This document shows positions 53,387 through 62,252 of a DNA stretch of 64,000 bases, one piece after another. The position numbers and the translations under genes were made by a program. Each line of letters begins with the position of its first letter. Within the stretch, counting starts at the first letter, position 1. This stretch comes from Clostridium sp. KNHs214 (lineage in GTDB: Bacteria; Bacillota; Clostridia; Clostridiales; Clostridiaceae): the NCBI RefSeq assembly GCF_000744935.1, contig NZ_JQMW01000011.1, positions 1,178,001 through 1,242,000 of the forward strand. Direction: 5' to 3'. The notes under the pieces were generated by a model. It saw nothing but the letters and a program-made list of their open reading frames with translations, had not been told where the DNA came from and searched no databases.

Positions 53387-54934
53387 ATGGTACATTTTTT
53401 TACTGACCCTTATAAAGATGAACTTATATATTCTGCAATTGCAAGATATCATTATTATACAGGAAATATAGATTGTAAGGATACTTTAGAGGAGTTGTTT
53501 GGAAAAAGAAGTGTTGTACCTAGTTTAGAAATAGGAAGTAATATAGATACTTTAGCTAAGAATTTAGGCGGAAATTATACAGCAGACAATATTATAAAAG
53601 AGCATACTATATTTCCTTTTTATAGTGCTTTTTTGCCGATAAATAGAAAAGAACAACTCTTACAAGAAATTAAATATGAAGATGGAAGTGGAGTTTATAC
53701 TAAATTAGGATTGGTGTCAGGTAGTATATGCAAAAAGGATGGTATATATTATTGTGCTTCTTGTGCAAAACGGGAGATTAAAAACTATGGAGAGCCATTT
53801 ATCCATAGAGAACACCAACTACAAGGGGTATTTGTTTGTCCACACCATGGAATGGAGTTAAAAAAGTACCCTATAGATAAAAGTAATTCAAGTAGAATCC
53901 AATTTATAAGGCTAAATAAAGAATTATTAGATTTAGAAAACGAAACATCAATATATAGTAAATATCGTGACAATTTATACAAACTATCTAAGTCTGCATA
54001 TTGTTTGCTAAAATCAGATTTAAAAAATATTTCTAAGGAAAAAGTTCTAGATAAATACAAAAATATTCTATATTTTATGGGTTTAACAAATTCAAATAGA
54101 AGAATAAGGCAAAATGATTTATATGAACAATTTATCAGCTTTTACGGTAAAGATTTTTTAAAAATAATGGAATCTAGTATAGATAATGATGATGAATATA
54201 ATTGGCTTAGATTAATAACAAGAAATTTAAAGAGAACGGTTCATCCCATAAGACATTTGCTATTAATAAACTTTTTAGAAGGGGATATACAGGAATTCTT
54301 TAAAGATATTGATAATGAATACAATCCCTTTGGAGAAGGGCCTTGGCCTTGTTTAAATAAAGTAGCAGAGCACTATAAACAAAATGTTGTAAAGAATTTA
54401 AAGATAACGGAAGATTATAAAACTAGGCTGCCTGTTGGAACATTTACTTGTGAATGTGGTTTTACTTATTCAAGAAAAGGGCCTGATAAAAAGCAAGATG
54501 ATAAATATAAAATAGGAAGAATAAAAGATTTTGGATTTGTTTGGGAAAACCAATTAAAGGGATATTTAAAAGAAGGTAAATATGGTCTTAGAGAATTAGC
54601 AAGGCTTATGAATTGTGATCCTAAAACTGTAATTAAATTTGATAGATTGTTTAAAATAAATTACTTTAGTCATTCACCTAAATTAGAAGAAAAATATGAA
54701 AATTTTATAAAATACGATATGACGGATAAGTATAAAAATAGCATTTTAAAGAATATAAAAATGAATCCTACATTATCAAGAACGCAAATAAGGGAAATTG
54801 TAAGAAAGAATATACATATTTGTATCGAAGAGATAAAGAGTGGCTACTTAATGTGTTACCACAAAGGATTAGAAAATATAATTACAACAAAAGAGTGGAT
54901 TGGGATAAAGGAGATAAGGAAATTTTGCATTTAA
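53387..54934 (+). CDS. tnsD: TnsD/TniQ target selector, N-terminal part (frameshifted)
   Basis: TniQ domain at the N-terminus with the zinc site Cys123-x2-Cys126 and Cys151-x2-His154 (YYCASCAKRE ... VFVCPHHG). A second zinc-like segment CECGFTY and a helix-turn-helix (YGLRELARLMNCDPKTVIK) follow. TnsD binds the 3' end of glmS and directs insertion at attTn7. The true frame is lost near 54818-54822, where one T seems missing (TTT instead of TTTT); the rest continues in the frame at 54820. Confidence 0.9.
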   Translation: MVHFFTDPYKDELIYSAIARYHYYTGNIDCKDTLEELFGKRSVVPSLEIGSNIDTLAKNLGGNYTADNIIKEHTIFPFYSAFLPINRKEQLLQEIKYEDGSGVYTKLGLVSGSICKKDGIYYCASCAKREIKNYGEPFIHREHQLQGVFVCPHHGMELKKYPIDKSNSSRIQFIRLNKELLDLENETSIYSKYRDNLYKLSKSAYCLLKSDLKNISKEKVLDKYKNILYFMGLTNSNRRIRQNDLYEQFISFYGKDFLKIMESSIDNDDEYNWLRLITRNLKRTVHPIRHLLLINFLEGDIQEFFKDIDNEYNPFGEGPWPCLNKVAEHYKQNVVKNLKITEDYKTRLPVGTFTCECGFTYSRKGPDKKQDDKYKIGRIKDFGFVWENQLKGYLKEGKYGLRELARLMNCDPKTVIKFDRLFKINYFSHSPKLEEKYENFIKYDMTDKYKNSILKNIKMNPTLSRTQIREIVRKNIHICIEEIKSGYLMCYHKGLENIITTKEWIGIKEIRKFCI

Positions 54935-55284
54935 TAAAACTTAAATATAAGGAATTAATAAATGAAGATATACCTGTTACAATAACAAAATCAAGTATGG
55001 GAAAGGCTACAGGAGTTTTAGCAGCTTTAGAAAAAAACATTAATAAGCTACCTAAAACAAAAAAATATTTGAGTGAAATTATCGAAACGGTACAACAATT
55101 TCAAATTAGAAGATGTAAAAAGCTTATAGACGATAAATTAAAAAATCAAGAAGATATTATACTTTGGAAAATACAGAGGGAGGCTGGAATTAGTACTAAG
55201 GATTTTAAAATAATTGAGGAAAAAGTTTTAAAGAATAACAATATAAAAAATCGTGGGGGAAAGTATGAGCAAAATATCAATTAA
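54820..55284 (+). CDS. tnsD: TnsD, C-terminal part (frameshifted)
   Basis: This frame begins LYRRDKEWLLNVLP, a TnsD-like repeat, directly continuous with the upstream frame if one T is added. It supplies about 150 C-terminal residues that include target DNA-binding helices. Restored TnsD would have about 632 residues; Tn7 TnsD has 508. No independent ribosome-binding site is seen at its first codon (TTG). Confidence 0.85.
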   Translation: MYRRDKEWLLNVLPQRIRKYNYNKRVDWDKGDKEILHLIKLKYKELINEDIPVTITKSSMGKATGVLAALEKNINKLPKTKKYLSEIIETVQQFQIRRCKKLIDDKLKNQEDIILWKIQREAGISTKDFKIIEEKVLKNNNIKNRGGKYEQNIN

Positions 55285-56794
55285 AATAAAAGATTGGCCT
55301 TTTAAAAGAGGGGAAAAAGCTAAATTAATATGGATAGGAGGACCATTTAAACAAAATAATAAATGGGTGTTTTATGCTTATTTTAGAGGAGATAATTCTA
55401 CAAGAAAAGCTATGTTAGATTGGGCAAGTATACATTTTTTATCAGTAGATAAATATTATACAGATGGGAACTTGAATAATGGAGAGGTTTTAGAAAATCA
55501 AGAAACAATAGATATAAACTTAAATAACGTTAAAGCACAATATATAGAAAGAAATTGGGAGGTATGGGGTACTGGATTTAGAGATAAAACTAAATCTAAG
55601 ACCTTTAATTTTAATAAAAATGGATTGTTATATACTATTCCAATAATTGAAGTAATAAGAGCTGTTTTAGCACCAGATAGATTCATGTTAAATAGAATAG
55701 TGGAAATGGATACATTAGAAAATTATTTTACATATGAAATAGAACAAAGTAAGTTAAGTATTCATTTTACTTTACAGTATGAAAAAAATCTTTTGAAAAG
55801 TGAAAAGATAAATCATTTAGCATGGATACTTACAAATCCTAAAGTATTTAAAATGTTTAATAGCATAGGAAAAAATATGTGGGAAATGCAAGAATTAAAA
55901 TTTGATTTCTTGTTTAATAGCTTTAATATAGAAGCAAGAGTTGAAAGAAAGGAAAAATATATTAGGATATTGGAAATAGTAGCTCTTAGAAGAAAAAAGA
56001 TAAATGTAGAAGAGGTAAATATATATCACCCAAGTCTAGAGGAATCTGTTACAACCAATGAAACTAAAAAGAGAAGTTATTTTAATAAAAATATTGGAAG
56101 TGAAAGAGAATTAGATTCAAAAGCAGATGGAGCAGCAAAAGCTTCAGAAGAAATAAATACATTATTAATTAGTCATGAATATGAGATAATGCCTAAAATA
56201 AATAAAATTAAAAGTGGCAGAAAAATAAGAAGAAATAAAGAGGATGAAAATACCAAAAGATATATTTTAGAAAATGAAAATTTAAGAACTACAGCGGATG
56301 AAGGCGGGGAAAAGTTACTTAAGGGATTGGAGTTCACGAGTATAGCAAATGTAAAAGAAAAAGGCGAATTACAGGAATTTATAGAGCTATTAAAGTTATT
56401 AGAAAAGAGACAAGCTGTAAGGTCAGTAGAAATAATAATTGGAGAATTACCTGAAGGTAAAAAGGGCAAGAGGTTTTCTAAACTGAGTGATAGAATAACT
56501 AAGAGAAAGTATGGTATTGGAAAAATAACTATGATGGATAATGAAGTTTGTAGCTTAATAGAAGTTGAGAGAGAAGATAAGGCTTTATCGATGTTGTTGT
56601 TAAAAGGTAATATATTGGTGAATTGGAAAAAGATTTATAGTATAATATTATTAGGATTAGTTGATGAAAGTGGTAAATGGAGCAATAATGCTATTTACAA
56701 GATAAGACAAAAAGGAATTGATATTTGTAGAAATAAACATATTAAAAGAAGTATATATGATAAAGAAATTCATATTTATGAGAAATTAATATAG
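55265..56794 (+). CDS. tnsE: TnsE target selector (lagging-strand/conjugation pathway)
   Basis: About 509 residues from the ATG at 55265 after GGGGGA. The N-terminus (KIKDWPFKRGEKAKLIWIGG, AYFRGDNSTRKAMLDWASIHFL, KYYTDGNL) and C-terminal region match TnsE. In Tn7, TnsE binds the sliding clamp and 3'-recessed DNA to target conjugating plasmids and replication forks. It overlaps the tnsD end by 20 bases. Intact, so the element keeps its horizontal route in principle. Confidence 0.9.
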   Translation: MSKISIKIKDWPFKRGEKAKLIWIGGPFKQNNKWVFYAYFRGDNSTRKAMLDWASIHFLSVDKYYTDGNLNNGEVLENQETIDINLNNVKAQYIERNWEVWGTGFRDKTKSKTFNFNKNGLLYTIPIIEVIRAVLAPDRFMLNRIVEMDTLENYFTYEIEQSKLSIHFTLQYEKNLLKSEKINHLAWILTNPKVFKMFNSIGKNMWEMQELKFDFLFNSFNIEARVERKEKYIRILEIVALRRKKINVEEVNIYHPSLEESVTTNETKKRSYFNKNIGSERELDSKADGAAKASEEINTLLISHEYEIMPKINKIKSGRKIRRNKEDENTKRYILENENLRTTADEGGEKLLKGLEFTSIANVKEKGELQEFIELLKLLEKRQAVRSVEIIIGELPEGKKGKRFSKLSDRITKRKYGIGKITMMDNEVCSLIEVEREDKALSMLLLKGNILVNWKKIYSIILLGLVDESGKWSNNAIYKIRQKGIDICRNKHIKRSIYDKEIHIYEKLI

Positions 56795-56819
56795 GTTTTG
56801 CATATTAGGAGGGGGTAAA

Positions 56820-57548
56820 GTGGTAAATAAAATAAAAAGTTATTTTGACGATTTTACATTTCACTCAAGAGTTATGCCAGTATTGGTAGTTTCTATACCA
56901 ATTATATTATTATGGATTCTTAAGGGTATACAAACTGATACATGGGTTACTAATACTATTTATACATTAGTTATTATAGCATTTATATCATTTGCTGCGA
57001 TGGCAGCAAGAGAGAGAGGAAAAAAGTTTCAGAATAGAATGTATGATAAATTAGGCGCAATGCCAACAACAATAGTATTGAGATATAGCGATAAAACTTA
57101 TGATGAAATAACAAAAACACGATATCATAAAAAATTAAATAAGTCAGTTGAAGGAGTTTGCTTACCAATAGAACCTAAAGATGAAACTAGAGAATCAGAT
57201 AAATACTATGAGTCGGCTATGAATTGGCTTAGAAATTATGCTAACTCAAATCGTGATAAAGAACCAAGGGTTTATCAAGAATTAAAAAAGTATAATTATT
57301 GGAGAAATTTATATGGTTTAAAATTTTTTGCTATTATTTTGTATAGTCTAGTTGGAATAAGAGAATATTTCATAAATGATAGTTTTAATTGGAAAGAACT
57401 TATTACTAAACCATATCCACAGTATATGGCATTTATATTTATGATATTTAGTATTCTAATGTTTGTTATTTTCGTAAATAAATCAACAGTAGAGAAGAAC
57501 TCTTTTGATTATGCAAAGTCATTAATAGAAGTATGCGAGAGAATTTAA
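56820..57548 (+). CDS. Four-helix membrane protein of the Tn7-like cargo
   Basis: 242 residues, GTG start after AGGAGGGGG, 25 bp past tnsE. Two helices near the N-terminus (about 17-36 and 43-63), a soluble middle part of about 100 charged residues, and two helices near the C-terminus (about 167-185 and 200-221). I do not recognise the family. The layout (paired helices around a cytosolic domain) resembles membrane effectors or sensors of defence systems, which is only inference. It is the first cargo gene. Confidence 0.75.
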   Translation: MVNKIKSYFDDFTFHSRVMPVLVVSIPIILLWILKGIQTDTWVTNTIYTLVIIAFISFAAMAARERGKKFQNRMYDKLGAMPTTIVLRYSDKTYDEITKTRYHKKLNKSVEGVCLPIEPKDETRESDKYYESAMNWLRNYANSNRDKEPRVYQELKKYNYWRNLYGLKFFAIILYSLVGIREYFINDSFNWKELITKPYPQYMAFIFMIFSILMFVIFVNKSTVEKNSFDYAKSLIEVCERI

Positions 57549-57653
57549 TTGAGTTTAGACAAATATTTTTTATTTTGAGTTATGAAAATATTTTTAAGTT
57601 AAATTAAATATGATTATGACGAATATATCAAAATTTATGAGGAGGTTCATATT

Positions 57654-58820
57654 ATGGCAAAGGTACAAACAGATAATAAAATTACTTTTTTCCCTGTAGG
57701 AAATGGTGATACAACACTAATTACACTTAAAGATAGTACAAATGTATTAATGGATTGTAATATTACTAAGGATTCGAGTGATGAAAATGTTATAGAAAGG
57801 TATGATATAATAGAATATTTACGAGAAACACTACCTAAAGATGATGACAGCATGCCTCATTTAGATGTTTTTATACTTTCTCACCCTGACATTGACCATT
57901 GTAGAAGTATAGAAAAACACTTCTATTTAGGTGATCCAAGCAAATATGATAAAGAAAAAGATAAAATTTTAATTGATGAACTTTGGTTTGCGCCAGATGT
58001 TTTTTGGGAAGAAGATAAAGATTTAAATGAGAGTGCAAAAGCTTTTAAAAAGGAAGCTAACAGAAGAAAGAAACTTTATGAAGATAAGAAAAGTGAAAAA
58101 TCAAATCCAGGTAACAGACTTAGAATGATTGGTTCAACTGACAATGAAGAACTAGGAGAAATAAAGAGTATTACAACTGCAGCTGGGGAAACAGTAAATC
58201 TTATTAATGGAAAAATACAGGATGATTTCAAGTTCTTTGTGTTAGGTCCTGTGAAAGATGAAAGTGATGAACCTGATGTTGAGAGGAATAAACGTTCAAT
58301 AATACTCAAAGCAGAATTTAATATTGATTCTAAAGAAGTTAATAATGTAGTTATACTTGCAGGTGATAGCAGAATTGAAAATTGGAAGAGAATTATGAGT
58401 AAAAATAGTTTAGACAGTCTTAAATTTGATATTTTTATGGCTCCTCATCATTGTTCATGGTATTTCTTTTCAAGTGAGGATTATAAAAATTCTCCACCTG
58501 CAGATGATGAAATAATAAGTTTTATTGAAAATGGCAAAGATGATGGAAACGTAAGAGTAATAGTAGCTTCATGTAAAGAAATTAAAAGGAGTGAGGATAA
58601 TCCTCCTCACTATAGAGCTGCTAATCTTTATAAAAAGGCTGTAGGAGATGATAATTTTTATTGTTTATCTGAATATCCATCTACAGATGAACCCAAACCA
58701 TTAATTTTTACATTCACTAAAAATGGCCCATTAAAACAAGAACCAGAAGAAGTTACAAAAAAGAAAATGTCATCAGTATTAATTAACACAGCTTCAACAC
58801 CTAAAAGATATGGTAGATAA
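57654..58820 (+). CDS. Metallo-beta-lactamase-fold hydrolase (ComEC-like)
   Basis: 388 residues. The N-terminal strand VGNGDTTLI is typical of ComEC-type MBL proteins. Metal ligands: HxDxDH as His77, Asp79, Asp81, His82 (LSHPDIDHC), Asp238 (VILAGDSR) and His265/266 (MAPHHCSW). Predicted metal-dependent phosphodiesterase, nuclease or peptidase; the substrate is unknown. It ends PKRYGR. Its last 11 bases overlap the next gene, so the two are translationally coupled. AGGAGG precedes the ATG. Confidence 0.88.
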   Translation: MAKVQTDNKITFFPVGNGDTTLITLKDSTNVLMDCNITKDSSDENVIERYDIIEYLRETLPKDDDSMPHLDVFILSHPDIDHCRSIEKHFYLGDPSKYDKEKDKILIDELWFAPDVFWEEDKDLNESAKAFKKEANRRKKLYEDKKSEKSNPGNRLRMIGSTDNEELGEIKSITTAAGETVNLINGKIQDDFKFFVLGPVKDESDEPDVERNKRSIILKAEFNIDSKEVNNVVILAGDSRIENWKRIMSKNSLDSLKFDIFMAPHHCSWYFFSSEDYKNSPPADDEIISFIENGKDDGNVRVIVASCKEIKRSEDNPPHYRAANLYKKAVGDDNFYCLSEYPSTDEPKPLIFTFTKNGPLKQEPEEVTKKKMSSVLINTASTPKRYGR

Positions 58821-61095
58821 ATTAAAAGCTATATCTGAACCATATAAGATAAATGATGACTTTTCTAACTTTTACAATGGGTTGATAGCGTGTGATAATG
58901 TTAAGAATGTTGAATTGTATAGGTATACAAAAGATTCTGTTATAGTAAGATTAGAACTCAAAATAAACTTACCTTGTAGAAAAACTACAATGGATGTTGA
59001 CATAAAATCAATTGAACCTATTGATTTTATATGTTATACAAGAGAAATAAGATATAAGGCACCAGTTGTTTTTTCTAGAAGATTAGACTTTCCTTTGGAG
59101 AAGTTACCACACACTGTAGCTTTGTGTAAGGGACTTACTTATATATGTTTACATAGAGGGAGCATTGACGATTGGTATATAGAACATTCAGTTGAAGATT
59201 TTATTAATAGAATTCGTAATTGGTTTAGTGATGCTGCAAGTGGTAATTTAATAAGGCTAGGGGACGATTTTGAACCTATGATTCTTTACAGGGAAACGGG
59301 GAATGCAGTATTTTCATATGATATGCTTACAGAGTTTATTGAAGCATACTGGCGTGAAAATAAAGGAAAAAGTGGTTTTGCTTATACTTTATGTTGTGTT
59401 AATAATAGAGAGGAATCCAAATCTTTAGATATGGATAAAAATAGTTTTTCAGTTCAAATATTAGACATAGTTAAAAGAAAAAAATTAGGTAGCTTTTTAC
59501 GACAATATAATAAAAAGCTTACCCAAAAGAATAGCAGGTATTTTGTAGGCATAGTTGTTTGGAGTACAGAAAGCTCTCGCTATAGTGAATATTTTAGATT
59601 AATTACGATGGAATTAGAAGAACTATATGCGTTTAATGAAAAACTAGGTAATGAGTTTAAAAGGGCTTTAAAGATTCTTAAGGATAGAAATATACCAGAT
59701 AAGTTTTTATTAATATCGGCAATAAATAGACCTACTAAGGTAATTGGATTTAATAAAAATATTGAGTTTGTAAATTATATATTCAAAATTAAAAAAATAA
59801 CTAATGCTCATACAACAAAGATAGAAGGAGATGGAAGGGCTTTAGCACTTAGTCATTTAGAACCACTAAGTAGAAGATTAGCCGCTGATATATCAACCTT
59901 AGCATCTGAAAAAAATCCTAAAATATTATTTGTTGGAGCTGGTGCATTAGGCTCAAAAGTTATATTTCATCTTGCGAGAAATGGATATACAAACATTACA
60001 ATTATAGATGAGGATATATTATCACCTCATAATCTTGTAAGACATGCATTATTTTCTGATTCAATATCTAGAAATAAAGCGGAAGATATTGCGAATAAGC
60101 TTAATAATATGTATATTTTAGATAAAGATAGATATTTTAAAGCTTTTCCTGTATCTTTTATTAATTATGCTGAAAATAATGGTTTAAGTCAGTATGATGT
60201 TTTAATAGATTGCTCTGCATCAAAATCAGTTTTTTCATTTCTCGGCAATTATACAGGAAAATTACCTTCAGTAGTTATTAGAGCTGAACTTGCCAACAAA
60301 GGTAAACTAGGGTTAATTATTAAAGAAGGTGTAGATAGAGTCCCAAAAGTTGATGATATTGAAGCTAGTTTATTTAATTATGCTCGTTCAAATAATGAGG
60401 TATCTGATTGGTTAAAAAGATTTAAAAAGTTAAAGTATAATCTTGAAGATGGACAATTTGAGGATATAACTATTGGTTTGGGATGCAATACAAATACTAT
60501 GCGACTTTCAGATAATATTATTTCTTATCATGCGGCTGTCTTTTCAAGTTATATAAAGAGAACTCTTATAAATGAAAATGGAGAAGGACAATTTTTAATT
60601 TCTTATTTTAATGAAGATAATCTTTCAAAAAACTATTGCAGAACAGTTTCTTTACAAGATTTTATTACAGTAAGCTCTTCAGATAATGAATGGACTACTA
60701 AAGTTTATAGAAAGACTTATGAATGCATATTATCTGAACTTAATAAGTGTAAACCAAATGAAGCTGGAGGTATATTATTAGGAAAAGCAAATATAGAGGA
60801 TAAAGTTATTTATGTAACCGATATATATATACCTAAAGATAGTGAAAGGTGGCCTTATTTATTTGCTAAAGGAACTGAAGGTACAAAAGAACATCTAAAA
60901 AATATCAATGATATTACAGGTGATATGATATATTATGTTGGTGATTGGCACACACACCCAGAACATTCAACTAATATGAGTTGTACAGATAGGAATTCTC
61001 TAATTGAATTACATGAACTATTAAAGAAGTATTCTTATCCTGCTCATATTATGATATTTAATGAGAAAGAAGTTAGTTCTTATGTAATGAATTAA
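58810..61095 (+). CDS. E2-E1-JAB triple fusion (ubiquitin-like conjugation/deconjugation)
   Basis: 761 residues. E2-like domain about 35-150, with candidate catalytic Cys113 in TYICLHRGSIDDWYIEHS. A linker domain follows (160-335). The E1/ThiF domain about 368-600 has the nucleotide motif FVGAGALGS (375-383) and candidate active Cys559 (GLGCNTNT). The JAB/MPN domain about 635-755 has a complete JAMM zinc site: Glu651, His714, His716, Ser724, Asp727. One chain could therefore activate, transfer and remove a ubiquitin-like tag. No tag gene is obvious nearby. Confidence 0.92.
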   Translation: MVDKLKAISEPYKINDDFSNFYNGLIACDNVKNVELYRYTKDSVIVRLELKINLPCRKTTMDVDIKSIEPIDFICYTREIRYKAPVVFSRRLDFPLEKLPHTVALCKGLTYICLHRGSIDDWYIEHSVEDFINRIRNWFSDAASGNLIRLGDDFEPMILYRETGNAVFSYDMLTEFIEAYWRENKGKSGFAYTLCCVNNREESKSLDMDKNSFSVQILDIVKRKKLGSFLRQYNKKLTQKNSRYFVGIVVWSTESSRYSEYFRLITMELEELYAFNEKLGNEFKRALKILKDRNIPDKFLLISAINRPTKVIGFNKNIEFVNYIFKIKKITNAHTTKIEGDGRALALSHLEPLSRRLAADISTLASEKNPKILFVGAGALGSKVIFHLARNGYTNITIIDEDILSPHNLVRHALFSDSISRNKAEDIANKLNNMYILDKDRYFKAFPVSFINYAENNGLSQYDVLIDCSASKSVFSFLGNYTGKLPSVVIRAELANKGKLGLIIKEGVDRVPKVDDIEASLFNYARSNNEVSDWLKRFKKLKYNLEDGQFEDITIGLGCNTNTMRLSDNIISYHAAVFSSYIKRTLINENGEGQFLISYFNEDNLSKNYCRTVSLQDFITVSSSDNEWTTKVYRKTYECILSELNKCKPNEAGGILLGKANIEDKVIYVTDIYIPKDSERWPYLFAKGTEGTKEHLKNINDITGDMIYYVGDWHTHPEHSTNMSCTDRNSLIELHELLKKYSYPAHIMIFNEKEVSSYVMN

Positions 61096-61479
61096 GAGAT
61101 CAATGTATATAAAAAATAAAATATCCTAAAAAGTAAGCTGTAATTGGTAAGATAGAATTATTAATGGGCTGAAAACGGTGTCTACAAAGTATTGTAAAGA
61201 TTTATGTAATAAATATAACTACGAATGTAATTAATGTGGAAGTAACGTTAGAAAAAAAGTTATTTGTAGTTAGTAGAGGATTTGATAAATGTTATTGATG
61301 AATATTAGAAAAATGATCAAACTTAATTACAAATCAACATGTAATTAAAATTACTTATAAAAATTGAATTGTAATAAAATTTAATTTTGAAATACAAATA
61401 GTATATATTATTATCTATAAGTCATGATCACCCCTAAAAGGGGTGGCTTGCATAGGACCTATAAGGGCGTAATACTGCC
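61096..61479. other. Region holding the inferred left end of the Tn7-like element
   Basis: No gene. The complement of 61321-61340 resembles the right end at 48491-48510 at 17 of 20 positions and ends in TGT at the outside. The sequence after it (TGTAATTAAAATTAC) shows no target duplication. AT-rich sequence otherwise. Confidence 0.5.
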
Positions 61480-61649
61480 AGCACCTAAATGGTGCTGGCT
61501 TTTCATTATATTCAACCCATTGTGGACTGATTACCTAGCCATACTCTTAAAAGGGTCTTCTGATTCTTTTGTTGTAATTTTATCCATCATCTGATCATGC
61601 TTTTTTGTTCTCTAATATATTTTGCTATTGTTGCTTCATTTAATCCAAC
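61480..61649 (-). pseudogene. IS200/IS605 TnpA fragment, C-terminal, minus strand
   Basis: Reading the complement of 61649-61531 gives VGLNEATIAKYIREQKKHD... ending SEDPFKSMAR and TAA. This is the C-terminal end of an IS200/IS605 TnpA with the catalytic Tyr in AKYIREQ. Its right-end hairpin GCCAGCACC/GGTGCTGGC lies at 61478-61499. The rest of that element is missing. Confidence 0.75.
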
Positions 61650-61856
61650 ACAGTAGGAAAAAATAAAAAAGCTATAGAAGAGTATATAAAAAATTAACAA
61701 AATGAAGATACGATCGGGCCAAATAAGTATTAAAGAATATATGTATTCTTTTAAGGGTGGAAAGTAACAGTTAAATTGTGGCTGGTGATACTTTTAGTGC
61801 TGGTAAAATATCCTTATAGGGCTTAAGAAAAACCACCAGATAAGCTGGTGGATATT
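61650..61856 (+). pseudogene. Decayed 3' end of an IS200 copy related to the one at 26088
   Basis: From ACAGTAGGAAAAAATAAAAA the sequence follows the IS200 at 26425-26655. It has a stop codon soon after the catalytic-Tyr segment (EEYIKN then TAA), a frameshift and deletions, and it keeps the right-end hairpin CCACCAGATAAGCTGGTGG (about 61836-61854). It joins the opposite-strand TnpA fragment head to head at 61649/61650. Confidence 0.85.
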
Positions 61857-61995
61857 TATTTAATTTTATAGAAATTAAATTTAATAATCAAAAATTAAAA
61901 ATAATATAATAATTATATCAGTAAATTATAACCTTTATATACAAATATTGTAATTTCTATATAATTATATTATAATTACAAATATAATACTATAA

Positions 61996-62220
61996 ATGAA
62001 TAGTGTGGTATGTGAGATGATAAAAAATAATCTTAAAAAAATTATGAAAGAAAAGGGAATTAAACAAAAATATATAGCTAACAAAATAAGAGTTAAAGAT
62101 AATTATTTTTCTATGATTGTGAACGGCAAACATATACCAAGCGTAGAAATAGCATTAAAGTTAGCTAAAATACTTAATGTATCAGTAGAAAAAATTTTTT
62201 ACTTAGATTATGACAAATAA
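61996..62220 (+). CDS. Small Xre-type helix-turn-helix regulator
   Basis: 74 residues, nearly all one Cro/C1-type DNA-binding domain (LKKIMKEKGIKQKYIANKIRVKDNYFSMIVNG). The start could also be the ATG at 62017; neither has a strong ribosome-binding site. It is 32 bp upstream of the restriction-enzyme fragment in the same direction, so a controller role is plausible. Confidence 0.82.
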   Translation: MNSVVCEMIKNNLKKIMKEKGIKQKYIANKIRVKDNYFSMIVNGKHIPSVEIALKLAKILNVSVEKIFYLDYDK

Positions 62221-62252
62221 GTTATTAACTAGTAAGATGGGGAGAGCGTATA

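Larger units (their letters stand above)
48491..61340 (+). mobile_element. Tn7-like transposon (tnsABCDE plus three-gene cargo)
   Basis: The right end begins TGTTGATTTAAAATAAAGTT at 48491. A second copy of its motif, TTGAATTAAAATAAG, at 48529 is a likely TnsB site. All five tns genes run away from glmS, as in Tn7. The best candidate for the other end is 61321-61340, whose complement matches the first 20 bases at 17 positions. No AAAGG copy follows it (TGTAA instead), so that boundary is inferred. tnsB and tnsD have single-base frameshifts. Confidence 0.8.
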
